The position numbers and the translations under genes were made by a program. The notes below the pieces were generated by a model. The model saw only the letters and a program-made list of their open reading frames with translations, searched no databases and was not told where the DNA came from. Positions 8,363 to 18,270 of a stretch of DNA of 34,791 nucleotides are shown here, in pieces. Source of the DNA: Mycobacterium sp. ST-F2 (GTDB lineage: Bacteria > Actinomycetota > Actinomycetes > Mycobacteriales > Mycobacteriaceae); assembly GCF_001905655.1 (NCBI RefSeq), contig NZ_JMHT01000095.1:1-34791 (forward strand), in the 5' to 3' direction. Each line of letters begins with the position of its first letter. The first letter of the stretch is position 1.

Positions 8363-8669
8363 GCCCGGAGGCGGCAGGACACGGCCCGCGGGGTACCTAC
8401 ATCAACTCGATATGAAGTTCTCAAAACCGGTATGCGAAATCGGTGGCACGACTAGGTGAACTCGGACTACCGTCGGCTGCAACCACCCGTGAAGCCTCAC
8501 GGCGGTACCGACATATTCACTCGGTACCAAATCGCTGACAGCGGTAGGAGGTGAGTACTCAACACCTTGCGCCGGGCTGCGGCGACTTGCAGACCCGCCC
8601 GGCGCGTAGTTCAGACCGTGTGCAAGAAGAGCCACACGTGCACTGCGAGAGAGAAGCGAGTTGCTAAGC
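8363..8669 (+). promoter_or_regulatory. About 300-base leader/intergenic region before hpf with two adjacent hairpins
   Basis: No gene fits here. Two perfect inverted repeats sit one base apart. The first is CCGTGA/TCACGG at 8487-8502 with tetraloop AGCC. The second is GGTACCGA/TCGGTACC at 8504-8528 with a 9-base loop. A GGTAGGAGGTGAG stretch follows at about 8541-8553 without a useful start codon. The spacing suggests a structured 5' leader or an operator, but I could not match it to a riboswitch class I know. Confidence 0.4.
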
Positions 8670-9338
8670 ATGTCAACCCAATCCGTGGATTCTGCCCGCT
8701 CGACCATGTTTGCCGATGACACCGAGGCTGCGCCGGAACCGCACGCCGACGTCGTCGTCAAGGGCCGTAACGTCGAAGTCCCCGAACATTTCCGCATCTA
8801 CGTTTCCGAGAAGCTTTCCAGGCTGGAACGCTTCGATCGCACCATCTATCTGTTCGACGTCGAACTCGACCACGAGAAGAACCGGCGCCAGCGCAAGAAC
8901 TGCCAGCACGTCGAGATCACCGCCCGCGGCCGTGGACCGGTCGTGCGTGGCGAGGGCTGCGCCGACAGCTTCTACGCCGCGCTCGAGTCGGCAGTCAGCA
9001 AACTCGAGAACCGCCTGCGGCGCAGCAAGGACCGCCGCAAGATTCACTATGGCGACAAGACCCCGGTGGGGCTCGCCGAGGCGACGTCCATCGTCCCGCC
9101 CGAAGACCTGCCCGCGGCGCCGAGCCAGGCGGCCCCCGCCGATCTCGACGACCATGTCCCAGGCCAGGTGGTCCGCGTCAAGGAACACCCCGCCAACCCG
9201 ATGACGGTCGACGACGCCCTCTACGAGATGGAGCTCGTCGGACACGACTTCTTCCTGTTCCATGACAAGGAGAGCGACCGGCCGACGGTGGTCTACCGCC
9301 GACACGCCTACGACTACGGCTTGATCCGCCTGTCCTGA
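8670..9338 (+). CDS. hpf: Long-form ribosome hibernation promoting factor (HPF/MPY type)
   Basis: HPF binds the 30S decoding region and inactivates ribosomes under starvation; long forms also promote dimerisation. In M. smegmatis the homologue next to secA1 (MPY) acts under zinc limitation. The N-terminal S30AE domain (about residues 25-125) is rich in Arg/Lys (KNRRQRKNCQHVEI, RLRRSKDRR). A linker rich in Ala/Pro follows, then the C-terminal domain with VDDALYEMELVGHDFFLF and VVYRRHAYDYGLIRL. I chose ATG 8670, starting MSTQSVDSA; TTG 8661 is possible. A strong hairpin follows the gene. Confidence 0.93.
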   Translation: MSTQSVDSARSTMFADDTEAAPEPHADVVVKGRNVEVPEHFRIYVSEKLSRLERFDRTIYLFDVELDHEKNRRQRKNCQHVEITARGRGPVVRGEGCADSFYAALESAVSKLENRLRRSKDRRKIHYGDKTPVGLAEATSIVPPEDLPAAPSQAAPADLDDHVPGQVVRVKEHPANPMTVDDALYEMELVGHDFFLFHDKESDRPTVVYRRHAYDYGLIRLS

Positions 9339-9349
9339 CGTCCCGCTGA

Positions 9350-9379
9350 TGCGCCCCCGGCCGAACCGCCGGGGGCGCA
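9350..9379. terminator. Strong GC hairpin between hpf and secA1
   Basis: TGCGCCCCCGG (9350-9360) pairs perfectly with CCGGGGGCGCA (9369-9379), and one further C-G pair closes a six-base loop. It is followed by CTCTTAT, a weak T-rich run. This likely separates hpf from secA1 transcription. Confidence 0.8.
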
Positions 9380-9407
9380 CTCTTATCTGCCGATTCCCCC
9401 GGTCACC

Positions 9408-9413
9408 TACGAT
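9408..9413 (+). promoter_or_regulatory. Candidate -10 element for secA1
   Basis: TACGAT lies between the hpf terminator and secA1 and would give a leader of about 45 bases. The -35 (perhaps TTATCT at 9383-9388, 19-base spacer) is weak. Confidence 0.35.
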
Positions 9414-9466
9414 GGTCACGTCTAACCCGCTGACGTATATCCGTTCCAGACCCACAGGGGAAAAGC

Positions 9467-12238
<2,772 letters not shown>

Positions 12239-12242
12239 TCAC

Positions 12243-12734
12243 CTAACCCAGCTGCAGGGCCACGAATTGCCAACGCCCGCCGACCATTTCGACGCGGCCG
12301 GCAGCGGCGTGCAGTCGTGGCCCGCGGCTGAAGGTGGCGAACACCTCGACCGCGGTGGCGAGCCCGTCCTGTTCGCGGGCGGTGCGTAGCCGCACCCGGC
12401 GCAGCACCGCCGCGCCGTCGGCGCGGGTCTGCCGGGGCCACGACGCCATGGCCTCGAACAGCGGCGTGATGGCCAGCGGGCGCAATTGCGCTGTCGGACG
12501 GCGGCCGTCGCTGACCTCGAGCACCCGGCGCAGCGCGGCGTCGGCGAAGACCAGCGCCGTTGCCGGCGGCGCCGCGCCCAGGTGCGGTTCGGCAGGGTTG
12601 AATTCGGGTACGGAGTCCGGCACCACGCGCAGCAGATCGGCGGCGGACGTCCTGGTGCCCGCCACGATGGGCGGGGGCTCGTAGTCGACGATCGGCGCCG
12701 TCAGCTCGATGTCGATGCGGGTCGATGCGGTCAT
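12243..12734 (-). CDS. Rv3235-family protein (DUF6459-like)
   Basis: This 163-residue protein has a disordered, Pro/Ala-rich first 60 residues and a compact second half (FEAMASWPRQTRADGAAVLRR, then RVEMVGGRWQFVALQLG). That arrangement, beside secA in actinobacteria, is characteristic of the small uncharacterised Rv3235 family. No catalytic motif or signal peptide is visible. Translation starts at ATG 12734 behind GGAGA, and that Shine-Dalgarno lies within one arm of an inverted repeat. It is convergent with secA1 with only four bases between stops. The function is unknown; the secA association may be positional only. Confidence 0.75.
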   Translation of the reverse strand: MTASTRIDIELTAPIVDYEPPPIVAGTRTSAADLLRVVPDSVPEFNPAEPHLGAAPPATALVFADAALRRVLEVSDGRRPTAQLRPLAITPLFEAMASWPRQTRADGAAVLRRVRLRTAREQDGLATAVEVFATFSRGPRLHAAAGRVEMVGGRWQFVALQLG

Positions 12735-12738
12735 GAAT

Positions 12739-12780
12739 TCTCCAGCGGTCGGTCAGATCGGTGACGGCATCTGCTGGAGA
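12739..12780 (-). promoter_or_regulatory. Inverted repeat covering the Shine-Dalgarno of the Rv3235-like gene
   Basis: On the minus strand TCTCCAGC (12780-12773) can pair with GCTGGAGA (12746-12739). The latter contains the GGAGA ribosome-binding site four bases before ATG 12734. A smaller CAGAT/ATCTG pair (12754-12758 with 12769-12773) is an alternative or nested stem. If transcribed, this could mask the ribosome-binding site. Confidence 0.4.
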
Positions 12781-12917
12781 GTTGCAGACTGCTAAATCAT
12801 CGCACCGGATTCCTCTGGCGCTCGACGCCAATTCGCCGGTCCGGTGCTGCGAGGGGCAGGCCCCGGGGATACCGTGACGGGGTCGTTCCGGAGGAGGGTG
12901 AAGGGGGAGCTGGCTGC

Positions 12918-14330
12918 ATGGTGACCCGGTTGTCGGCGGCAGACGCGTCGTTCTACGGGCTGGAAGACTCATCGACACCCATGTATGTCGGGACGCTGTC
13001 CATCTTGCGGCGGCCGCGGGCCGGCCTGAGTTACGAGACACTGCTGGCGACCGTCGAGGCCCGACTTCCGCAGATCCCGCGCTACCGGCAGAAGGTCCGC
13101 GAGGTCACGCTCGGCCTGGCCCGGCCGGTCTGGGTCGACGACCGCGACTTCGACATCACCTACCACATCCGGCGCTCGGCGCTGCCGTCCCCGGGAAGCG
13201 ATGCCCAGCTGCACGATCTGGTGGCCCGGCTGGGATCGCGGCCGCTGGACAAGACCCGACCGCTGTGGGAGATGTGCCTGGTCGAAGGGCTCTCCGACAA
13301 CCGCCTCGCGATCTACACCAAGACCCACCAGGCCCTCGTCAACGGCATGACGGCGCTGGAGATCGGGCACGTCATCGCCGACCGGACCCAGAAGCCGCCC
13401 GAGTTCGGCGAGGACATCTGGATTCCGGGCCGCGAGCCCAGCGACGTCTCGCTGCTGCTGGGGGCCATCGGTGAGTGGATCGCCCGGCCGACGGCCCAGC
13501 TGGCTGCGGTGCAGTCCGCGGCAGCGGACATGATCTCCAGCACCGAGCAGTTCGTCGAGGCCGGCCGGCGCGTCATCGACATGGCGCGCACCATGGTGCG
13601 GGGTACCGCTCCCAGCAGCCCGCTCAACGCCACCGTGTCGCGCAACCGGCGGTTCACCGTCGCCAAGCACGAGCTCGAGGAGTACCGGCAGCTGCGGACC
13701 CGCTTCGAGTGCGACGTCAACGACGTCGTGCTGTCGGTGGTGACCGGCGCACTGCGCAACTGGTTGATGTCCCGCGGCCAATCGGTGTCGACGGGCCTGA
13801 CGGTGCGGGCCATGGCGCCCATGTCGGTGTACCCCGAGACCGACCACCTGGAGACCGCCGGCCCGGGCCAGGCGATCAGCGAGGTGACGCCTTTCCTGGT
13901 GGACCTGCCGGTGGGGGAGAACAACGCGCTGGTCCGGCTGTCCCAGATCGCGCACGCCACCGAGACCCAGGCCACGACGACCACCCCGGTCGACGCACGC
14001 ACCATCGTCACACTGTCGGGGTTCGCGCCGCCGACGCTGCACGCCATGGGCACCCGGGTCGCGACGAGCTTCCCGGCACGCCAGTTCAACCTGCTGATCA
14101 CCAACGTGCCGGGCGCGCAGAAGCAGATGTACGTGGCGGGCACCAAGCTGCTGGACACCTACGCCGTGCCGCCGCTGCTCAACAACCAGGTGCTGGCGCT
14201 CGGCATCACGTCGTACAACGGCAGCCTCTATTACGGCATCAACGCCGATCGCGAGGCCATGAGCGACGTCGACGTGTTCCCCGGCCTGCTGCGCGAAGCG
14301 CTCGACGAGCTGCGGGAGGTGGCGCGCTGA
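12918..14330 (+). CDS. WS/DGAT-family O-acyltransferase-like protein (intact Rv3234c/Rv3233c-type)
   Basis: Members of this family transfer acyl groups from acyl-CoA to alcohols or diacylglycerol, making wax esters or triacylglycerol. The 470 residues cover the whole fold: N-terminal RLSAADASFYGLED, the DITYHIRRSALPSPG and RPLDKTRPLWEMCLVEGL segments, and the C-terminal PARQFNLLITNVPGAQKQMY (family N-x-P-G-P motif region). The expected active-site motif HHxxxDG reads H137-Q-A-L-V-N142-G, so the second, catalytic His and the Asp are replaced. It may therefore be catalytically altered or inactive. By position it matches tgs3, which as I recall is split into two ORFs in M. tuberculosis; here it is continuous. 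A GGAGGAGGGTGAAGGGGGAG purine stretch precedes ATG 12918. Its stop overlaps the ppk2 start (TGATG). Confidence 0.85.
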   Translation: MVTRLSAADASFYGLEDSSTPMYVGTLSILRRPRAGLSYETLLATVEARLPQIPRYRQKVREVTLGLARPVWVDDRDFDITYHIRRSALPSPGSDAQLHDLVARLGSRPLDKTRPLWEMCLVEGLSDNRLAIYTKTHQALVNGMTALEIGHVIADRTQKPPEFGEDIWIPGREPSDVSLLLGAIGEWIARPTAQLAAVQSAAADMISSTEQFVEAGRRVIDMARTMVRGTAPSSPLNATVSRNRRFTVAKHELEEYRQLRTRFECDVNDVVLSVVTGALRNWLMSRGQSVSTGLTVRAMAPMSVYPETDHLETAGPGQAISEVTPFLVDLPVGENNALVRLSQIAHATETQATTTTPVDARTIVTLSGFAPPTLHAMGTRVATSFPARQFNLLITNVPGAQKQMYVAGTKLLDTYAVPPLLNNQVLALGITSYNGSLYYGINADREAMSDVDVFPGLLREALDELREVAR

Positions 14331-15160
14331 TGGCGTCGAAGAAGGCGCGGAAGATCCCGAACGACGTCTACGAAGCCGAGATCTTCCGGCTGCAGACCGA
14401 GCTGGTGAAGCTGCAGGAGTGGGTGCGCGCCACCGGCGCCCGCATCGTCATCGTCTTCGAGGGGCGCGACGCCGCGGGCAAGGGCGGCACCATCAAGCGC
14501 ATCACCGAATACCTGAGTCCGCGGATCGCCCGGGTTGCGGCGCTGCCCGCGCCGAGTGACCGGGAGCGGGGCGAGTGGTACTACCAGCGCTACATCGCGC
14601 ACCTGCCGGCCAAGGGCGAGATCGTGCTGTTCGACCGGTCCTGGTACAACCGGGCCGGCGTGGAGACGGTCATGGGGTTCTGCACCCCGCAGGAGCATGC
14701 GCTGTTCCTGCGGCAGACCCCGATCTTCGAGCAGATGCTGATCGACGACGGCATCATCCTGCGCAAGTACTGGTTCTCGGTGTCCGACGCCGAACAGCTG
14801 AAGCGGTTCCGGTCCCGCCTCAACGATCCAGTCCGGCAGTGGAAGCTCTCGCCCATGGACCTCGAGTCGGTGTACCGCTGGGAGGACTATTCGCGGGCCA
14901 AGGACCAGATGATGGTCCATTGCGATACGCCGCAGAGTCCCTGGTTCGTCGTCGAATCCGACGTGAAGAAGCACGCGCGGCTGAACATGATCGCGCATCT
15001 GTTGTCGACCATCCCGTACACCGCGGTCGAGCATTCGAAAGTGGAGCTGCCGGAGCGTCCGGTGGTGACGGGTACGTACGTCCGGCCGTCACGGGAACTC
15101 ACCACCTATGTGCCAGATCACGTCGCCGAGCTGATGGGCGATCCCGAGAGATCCCTTTAG
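14330..15160 (+). CDS. ppk2: Polyphosphate kinase 2
   Basis: PPK2 transfers phosphate between polyphosphate and nucleoside di- or triphosphates, generally favouring nucleotide synthesis from polyP. This 276-residue single-domain protein has Walker A in FEGRDAAGKGGTIK (GRDAAGKGG at 45-53) and Walker B/lid residues in LFDRSWYNRAGVE (DRSWYNR at 102-108). The family sequences PIFEQMLIDDGIILRKYWFSVS and QWKLSPMDLESVYRWEDY follow. The reading frame is open far upstream, but family similarity starts near ATG 14330, which overlaps the acyltransferase stop by one base, implying coupling. It corresponds to Rv3232c. Confidence 0.95.
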   Translation: MASKKARKIPNDVYEAEIFRLQTELVKLQEWVRATGARIVIVFEGRDAAGKGGTIKRITEYLSPRIARVAALPAPSDRERGEWYYQRYIAHLPAKGEIVLFDRSWYNRAGVETVMGFCTPQEHALFLRQTPIFEQMLIDDGIILRKYWFSVSDAEQLKRFRSRLNDPVRQWKLSPMDLESVYRWEDYSRAKDQMMVHCDTPQSPWFVVESDVKKHARLNMIAHLLSTIPYTAVEHSKVELPERPVVTGTYVRPSRELTTYVPDHVAELMGDPERSL

Positions 15161-15163
15161 AGT
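15158..15163 (+). promoter_or_regulatory. Candidate -10 element overlapping the ppk2 stop codon
   Basis: TAGAGT begins on the ppk2 TAG stop codon and is followed by six bases (GCCCTG) and GTG 15170. This is the leaderless arrangement, so the next gene may be expressed independently of ppk2. Confidence 0.4.
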
Positions 15164-15169
15164 GCCCTG

Positions 15170-15679
15170 GTGCGTGTCTACATTCCGGCGACCCTGGCCA
15201 TGCTGTCGCAACTCGTGGCCGACGGAGTGATGCCGGCCCGCAGCGGGACCGCGTTCGCGGTGACTCCGACGCTGCGCGAGGCCTACGCGCACGGCGACGA
15301 GGACGAACTCGGCGAGATCGCCTTGCAGGAGGCGGCGCTGGCGTCGCTGCGGCTGCTGGCTGGTGAGGGCGTGGGCGGCGAGGACGGCGGATTGCCGCCG
15401 CGGCGCGCGGTCCTGGTGGCCGAGGCCGAGGGTGTGACGGTGCGCCCGGATCTCGACGACGCGGTGGTGCGGCTGGCCGGGCCGGTCGCGCTGGCCGATG
15501 TGGTCGCGGCGTACGTCGACAACGCGGCGGCGGAGCCTGCGGTGCTTGCTGCGGTCGCGGTGGTCGACGCCGCGGACCTCGGGGACGAGGACGCCGAGCT
15601 CACTGTCGGAGATGCTCAGGATCACGATCTGGCGTGGTACGCCGCTCAAGAGTTACCGTTTTTGTTGGAACTGCTGTAG
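15170..15679 (+). CDS. Conserved actinobacterial protein (Rv3231c-like, DUF6912 type)
   Basis: This 169-residue acidic, Ala/Val-rich protein begins RVYIPATLAMLSQLVADG and ends with HDLAWYAAQELPFLLELL. Both ends match what I recall of the small uncharacterised Rv3231c family found next to ppk2 in mycobacteria. No signal peptide, transmembrane segment or catalytic motif is evident. GTG 15170 lies nine bases after the ppk2 stop and has no Shine-Dalgarno, but a TAGAGT hexamer sits six bases upstream, so it may be leaderless. The function is unknown. Confidence 0.75.
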   Translation: MRVYIPATLAMLSQLVADGVMPARSGTAFAVTPTLREAYAHGDEDELGEIALQEAALASLRLLAGEGVGGEDGGLPPRRAVLVAEAEGVTVRPDLDDAVVRLAGPVALADVVAAYVDNAAAEPAVLAAVAVVDAADLGDEDAELTVGDAQDHDLAWYAAQELPFLLELL

Positions 15680-15714
15680 CCATTCGGGTATGGCCGGCGG
15701 GGCAGCTACTTGCG

Positions 15715-15738
15715 CGTAGGTTACGGTACCGTAGGTTA
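15715..15738 (+). promoter_or_regulatory. Operator-like site 1 (before the ferredoxin reductase)
   Basis: CGTAGGTTA occurs twice with a 15-base period (15715-15723 and 15730-15738) around the perfect 12-bp palindrome TACGGTACCGTA. TAGGTT at 15732-15737 could be a -10, with TTGCGC at 15710-15715 as -35 and a 16-base spacer, so a bound protein would occlude the promoter. A matching site precedes desA3. Confidence 0.7.
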
Positions 15739-15761
15739 GGACGAGCTAAACCTGAGCGGGA

Positions 15762-16910
15762 GTGAACGTGGCCAAGAACTACATCAAGGTCTCGGCCAAT
15801 GTCGTCGACACCGTGCGGCCCAAGGTCGCCGGTGCCAAGGAACGGCCGGGGTGGCACGCATTGCGCACCATCGTCGGGCGGATCACCACGCCGCTGCTGC
15901 CGGACGACTACCTCAAACTGATCAATCCGCTGTGGTCGGCGCGTGAGTTGCGCGGCAAGGTGGTCGAGGTCCGCCGGGAAACCGAGGACTCGGCGACCCT
16001 GGTGATCAAGCCCGGCTGGGGTTTCTCGTTCGACTACCGCCCGGGTCAGTACATCGGCATCGGCCTGCTCATGGACGGTCGGTGGCGGTGGCGTTCGTAC
16101 TCGCTGACGTCGAGCCCGGTCGAGTCCCTCGACCACAAGACCATCACCATCACCGTGAAGGCCATGCCCGAGGGCTTCCTGTCCACTCACCTCGTCGGGG
16201 GCGTGGCGCCGGGAACCGTCGTGCGGCTGGCGGCACCCCAGGGCGAGTTCGTCATGCCGGACCCCGCGCCCGGCAAGGTGTTGTTCCTGACCGCGGGCTC
16301 GGGCGTCACGCCGGTGATGTCCATGCTGCGCACATTGGCGCGCCGCGGTCAGATCACCGATATCGTCCACCTGCACTCGGCCCCGACGGAAGCCGACGTC
16401 ATCTTCGCCGAGGAATTGGCGCAGCTGGCCAAGGACCACCCGGGCTACCAGCTCCGGGTGCGGGCCACCCGTACCGAGGGGCGTCTCGATCTGTCCAAAC
16501 TGGACGACGAGGTCGCCGACTGGCGGACACGCGAAGCGTGGGCGTGCGGCCCGGAGGCCATGCTGCACGACGCGGAACGTGAGTACGAGGCGGCGGGGCT
16601 CGGGGTGCGGCTGCACCTCGAGCGTTTCGCGGCGTCGAAGGCTGCGGTCGAGGGCACCGGCGGTTCAGTGACGTTCGAGCGCAGCGGCAAGACCGTCGTC
16701 GCCGATGCGGCGACGTCGCTGATGGAAGCCGGCGAAAAGGCCGGCGTGCAGATGCCGTTCGGCTGCCGGATGGGCATCTGCCAGTCCTGTGTGGTGGGTT
16801 TGCTGGAGGGCCACGCCCGGGATCTGCGCACGGGCGAGGAACGCGAACCGGGAAGCCGGGTCCAGACCTGTGTTTCGGCTGCGGCCGGGGACTGTGTACT
16901 GGATATTTGA
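15762..16910 (+). CDS. Ferredoxin--NAD(P)H oxidoreductase, electron donor for DesA3 (Rv3230c-like)
   Basis: This is a three-domain flavo-iron-sulfur reductase that passes electrons from NAD(P)H through FAD and a 2Fe-2S centre to an acyl-CoA desaturase. The FAD domain carries RSYSLTS (111-117), the NAD domain LTAGSGVTPVMSML, and the C-terminal plant-type ferredoxin domain has C335, C340, C343 and C370 (GCRMGICQSC then QTC). In M. tuberculosis the homologue Rv3230c works with DesA3 to make oleoyl-CoA. GTG 15762 is the longest start; GTG 15768 fits better behind the GGGAG at 15758-15762. The gene has its own operator-like promoter and is separated from desA3 by 96 bases carrying a second copy of the same site. 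Confidence 0.93.
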   Translation: MNVAKNYIKVSANVVDTVRPKVAGAKERPGWHALRTIVGRITTPLLPDDYLKLINPLWSARELRGKVVEVRRETEDSATLVIKPGWGFSFDYRPGQYIGIGLLMDGRWRWRSYSLTSSPVESLDHKTITITVKAMPEGFLSTHLVGGVAPGTVVRLAAPQGEFVMPDPAPGKVLFLTAGSGVTPVMSMLRTLARRGQITDIVHLHSAPTEADVIFAEELAQLAKDHPGYQLRVRATRTEGRLDLSKLDDEVADWRTREAWACGPEAMLHDAEREYEAAGLGVRLHLERFAASKAAVEGTGGSVTFERSGKTVVADAATSLMEAGEKAGVQMPFGCRMGICQSCVVGLLEGHARDLRTGEEREPGSRVQTCVSAAAGDCVLDI

Positions 16911-16951
16911 CAGCGCAGCACATCCGCGAAATTCAGAATTTGCTGTCTAGA

Positions 16952-16987
16952 AACCTACGATTGCGTAGGTTACGCTAGCGTAGGTAA
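16952..16987 (+). promoter_or_regulatory. Operator-like site 2 (before desA3)
   Basis: CGTAGGTTA (16964-16972) and CGTAGGTAA (16979-16987) repeat with the same 15-base period as site 1, around the palindrome TACGCTAGCGTA. Here an extra inverted copy, AACCTACG at 16952-16959, faces CGTAGGTT at 16964-16971. TACGAT (16956-16961) and TAGGTT (16966-16971) are possible -10 elements inside the site. Confidence 0.7.
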
Positions 16988-17006
16988 TTGGGAAGGAGGT
17001 CGATAA

Positions 17007-18263
17007 ATGGCAGTCACTGACGTACCCGAATTCGCGCACTTGACCGAAGCCGATATCGAGGCTCTGGGCGTCGAGCTGGACGCGATCCGACAGGACATCG
17101 AAGAATCCCGTGGCGCCCGCGATGCGCGGTACATCCGTCGCACCATCGCGGCACAACGTGCTCTCGAAGTGGCCGGCCGCTTGTTGCTGCTGCGCAGCTC
17201 GAAGCGGTCGTACTGGTGGGCCGGGGCAAGCACCCTGGGCGTGGCCAAGATCGTCGAGAACATGGAGATCGGCCACAACGTCATGCACGGCCAGTGGGAC
17301 TGGATGAACGATCCCGAGATTCACTCCTCGACGTGGGAGTGGGACATGAACGGGGTCTCCAAGCACTGGCGGTTCACCCACAACTTCATGCACCACAAGT
17401 ACACGAACATCCTCGGGATGGACGACGATGTGGGCTACGGTCTGATCCGCGTCACCCGCGACATCAGGTGGAAGCCGCTCCACCTCTTCAACCTGGTGTT
17501 CAACACCGTGTTGTCGCTGTTGTTCGAGTGGGGCGTCGGTCTGCAGCACCTGGAGCTCGGCAAGATCTTCAAGGGCCGCGACGACCGCAAGGCCACGATG
17601 ATTCGTGTTCGCGAATTCAGCGTGAAGGCCGTGCACCAGTTGACCAAGGACTACGTCGCGTACCCCGCGATCACGTCGCTGTCTCCGGGTGCCACGTTCA
17701 AGTCGACGGCGAAGGCCAACTTCATGGCCAACGTCATCCGCAACGTGTGGGCCAACGCGGTGATCTTCTGCGGCCACTTCCCCGATGGGGCCGAGAAGTT
17801 CACCAAGACCGACATGGTGGGTGAGACCAAGGGCGAGTGGTACCTGCGCCAGATGCTGGGCAGTGCCAACTTCAACTCCGGTCCGGTGCTGCGCTTCATG
17901 AGCGGCAACCTGAGCCACCAGATCGAACATCACCTGTACCCGGACCTGCCCAGCAACCGGCTGTACGAGATCTCGATCCGCGTCCGGGCGCTGTGCGAGA
18001 AGTACGACCTGCCCTACACCACCGGGAATTTCCTGGTGCAGTACGGCAAGACGTGGCGCACCATCGCCAAGCTGTCGGTGCCGAACAAGTACCTGACCGA
18101 CACCGTCGACGACGCCCCGGAGACCCGGAGCGAGCGGATGTTCGTCGAGCTCGACGAGAGCTTCGGCGTCATCGACCCGGCGACCGGCAACAAGCGCGGT
18201 CTGAAGACGGCCATCGCCACTGTGCGCGGCCGCCGACGGGCGAAGCGCGCCGCTGCCGCGTAA
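17007..18263 (+). CDS. desA3: Acyl-CoA delta-9 fatty acid desaturase DesA3
   Basis: DesA3 is a membrane-bound di-iron desaturase that converts stearoyl-CoA to oleoyl-CoA using electrons from the adjacent reductase. The histidine clusters that hold the iron are visible: H90-NVM-H94, H125-NFM-H129-H130, and Q305-IE-H308-H309 in SHQIEHHLYPDLPSNR. The 418-residue length and the basic C-terminus (RGRRRAKRAAAA) fit the mycobacterial family; M. tuberculosis DesA3 (Rv3229c) is the isoxyl target. ATG 17007 follows an excellent Shine-Dalgarno (GGAAGGAGGT, 16991-17000). Expression probably responds to the TetR-like operator just upstream. A 16-bp hairpin follows ten bases after the stop. Confidence 0.96.
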   Translation: MAVTDVPEFAHLTEADIEALGVELDAIRQDIEESRGARDARYIRRTIAAQRALEVAGRLLLLRSSKRSYWWAGASTLGVAKIVENMEIGHNVMHGQWDWMNDPEIHSSTWEWDMNGVSKHWRFTHNFMHHKYTNILGMDDDVGYGLIRVTRDIRWKPLHLFNLVFNTVLSLLFEWGVGLQHLELGKIFKGRDDRKATMIRVREFSVKAVHQLTKDYVAYPAITSLSPGATFKSTAKANFMANVIRNVWANAVIFCGHFPDGAEKFTKTDMVGETKGEWYLRQMLGSANFNSGPVLRFMSGNLSHQIEHHLYPDLPSNRLYEISIRVRALCEKYDLPYTTGNFLVQYGKTWRTIAKLSVPNKYLTDTVDDAPETRSERMFVELDESFGVIDPATGNKRGLKTAIATVRGRRRAKRAAAA

Positions 18264-18270
18264 AGTACTC

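Noticed and set aside
8363..8669. Known riboswitch before hpf
   Set aside because: Compared from memory with c-di-AMP, cobalamin and Mg2+ classes; conserved cores were not found. Only generic hairpins are claimed.
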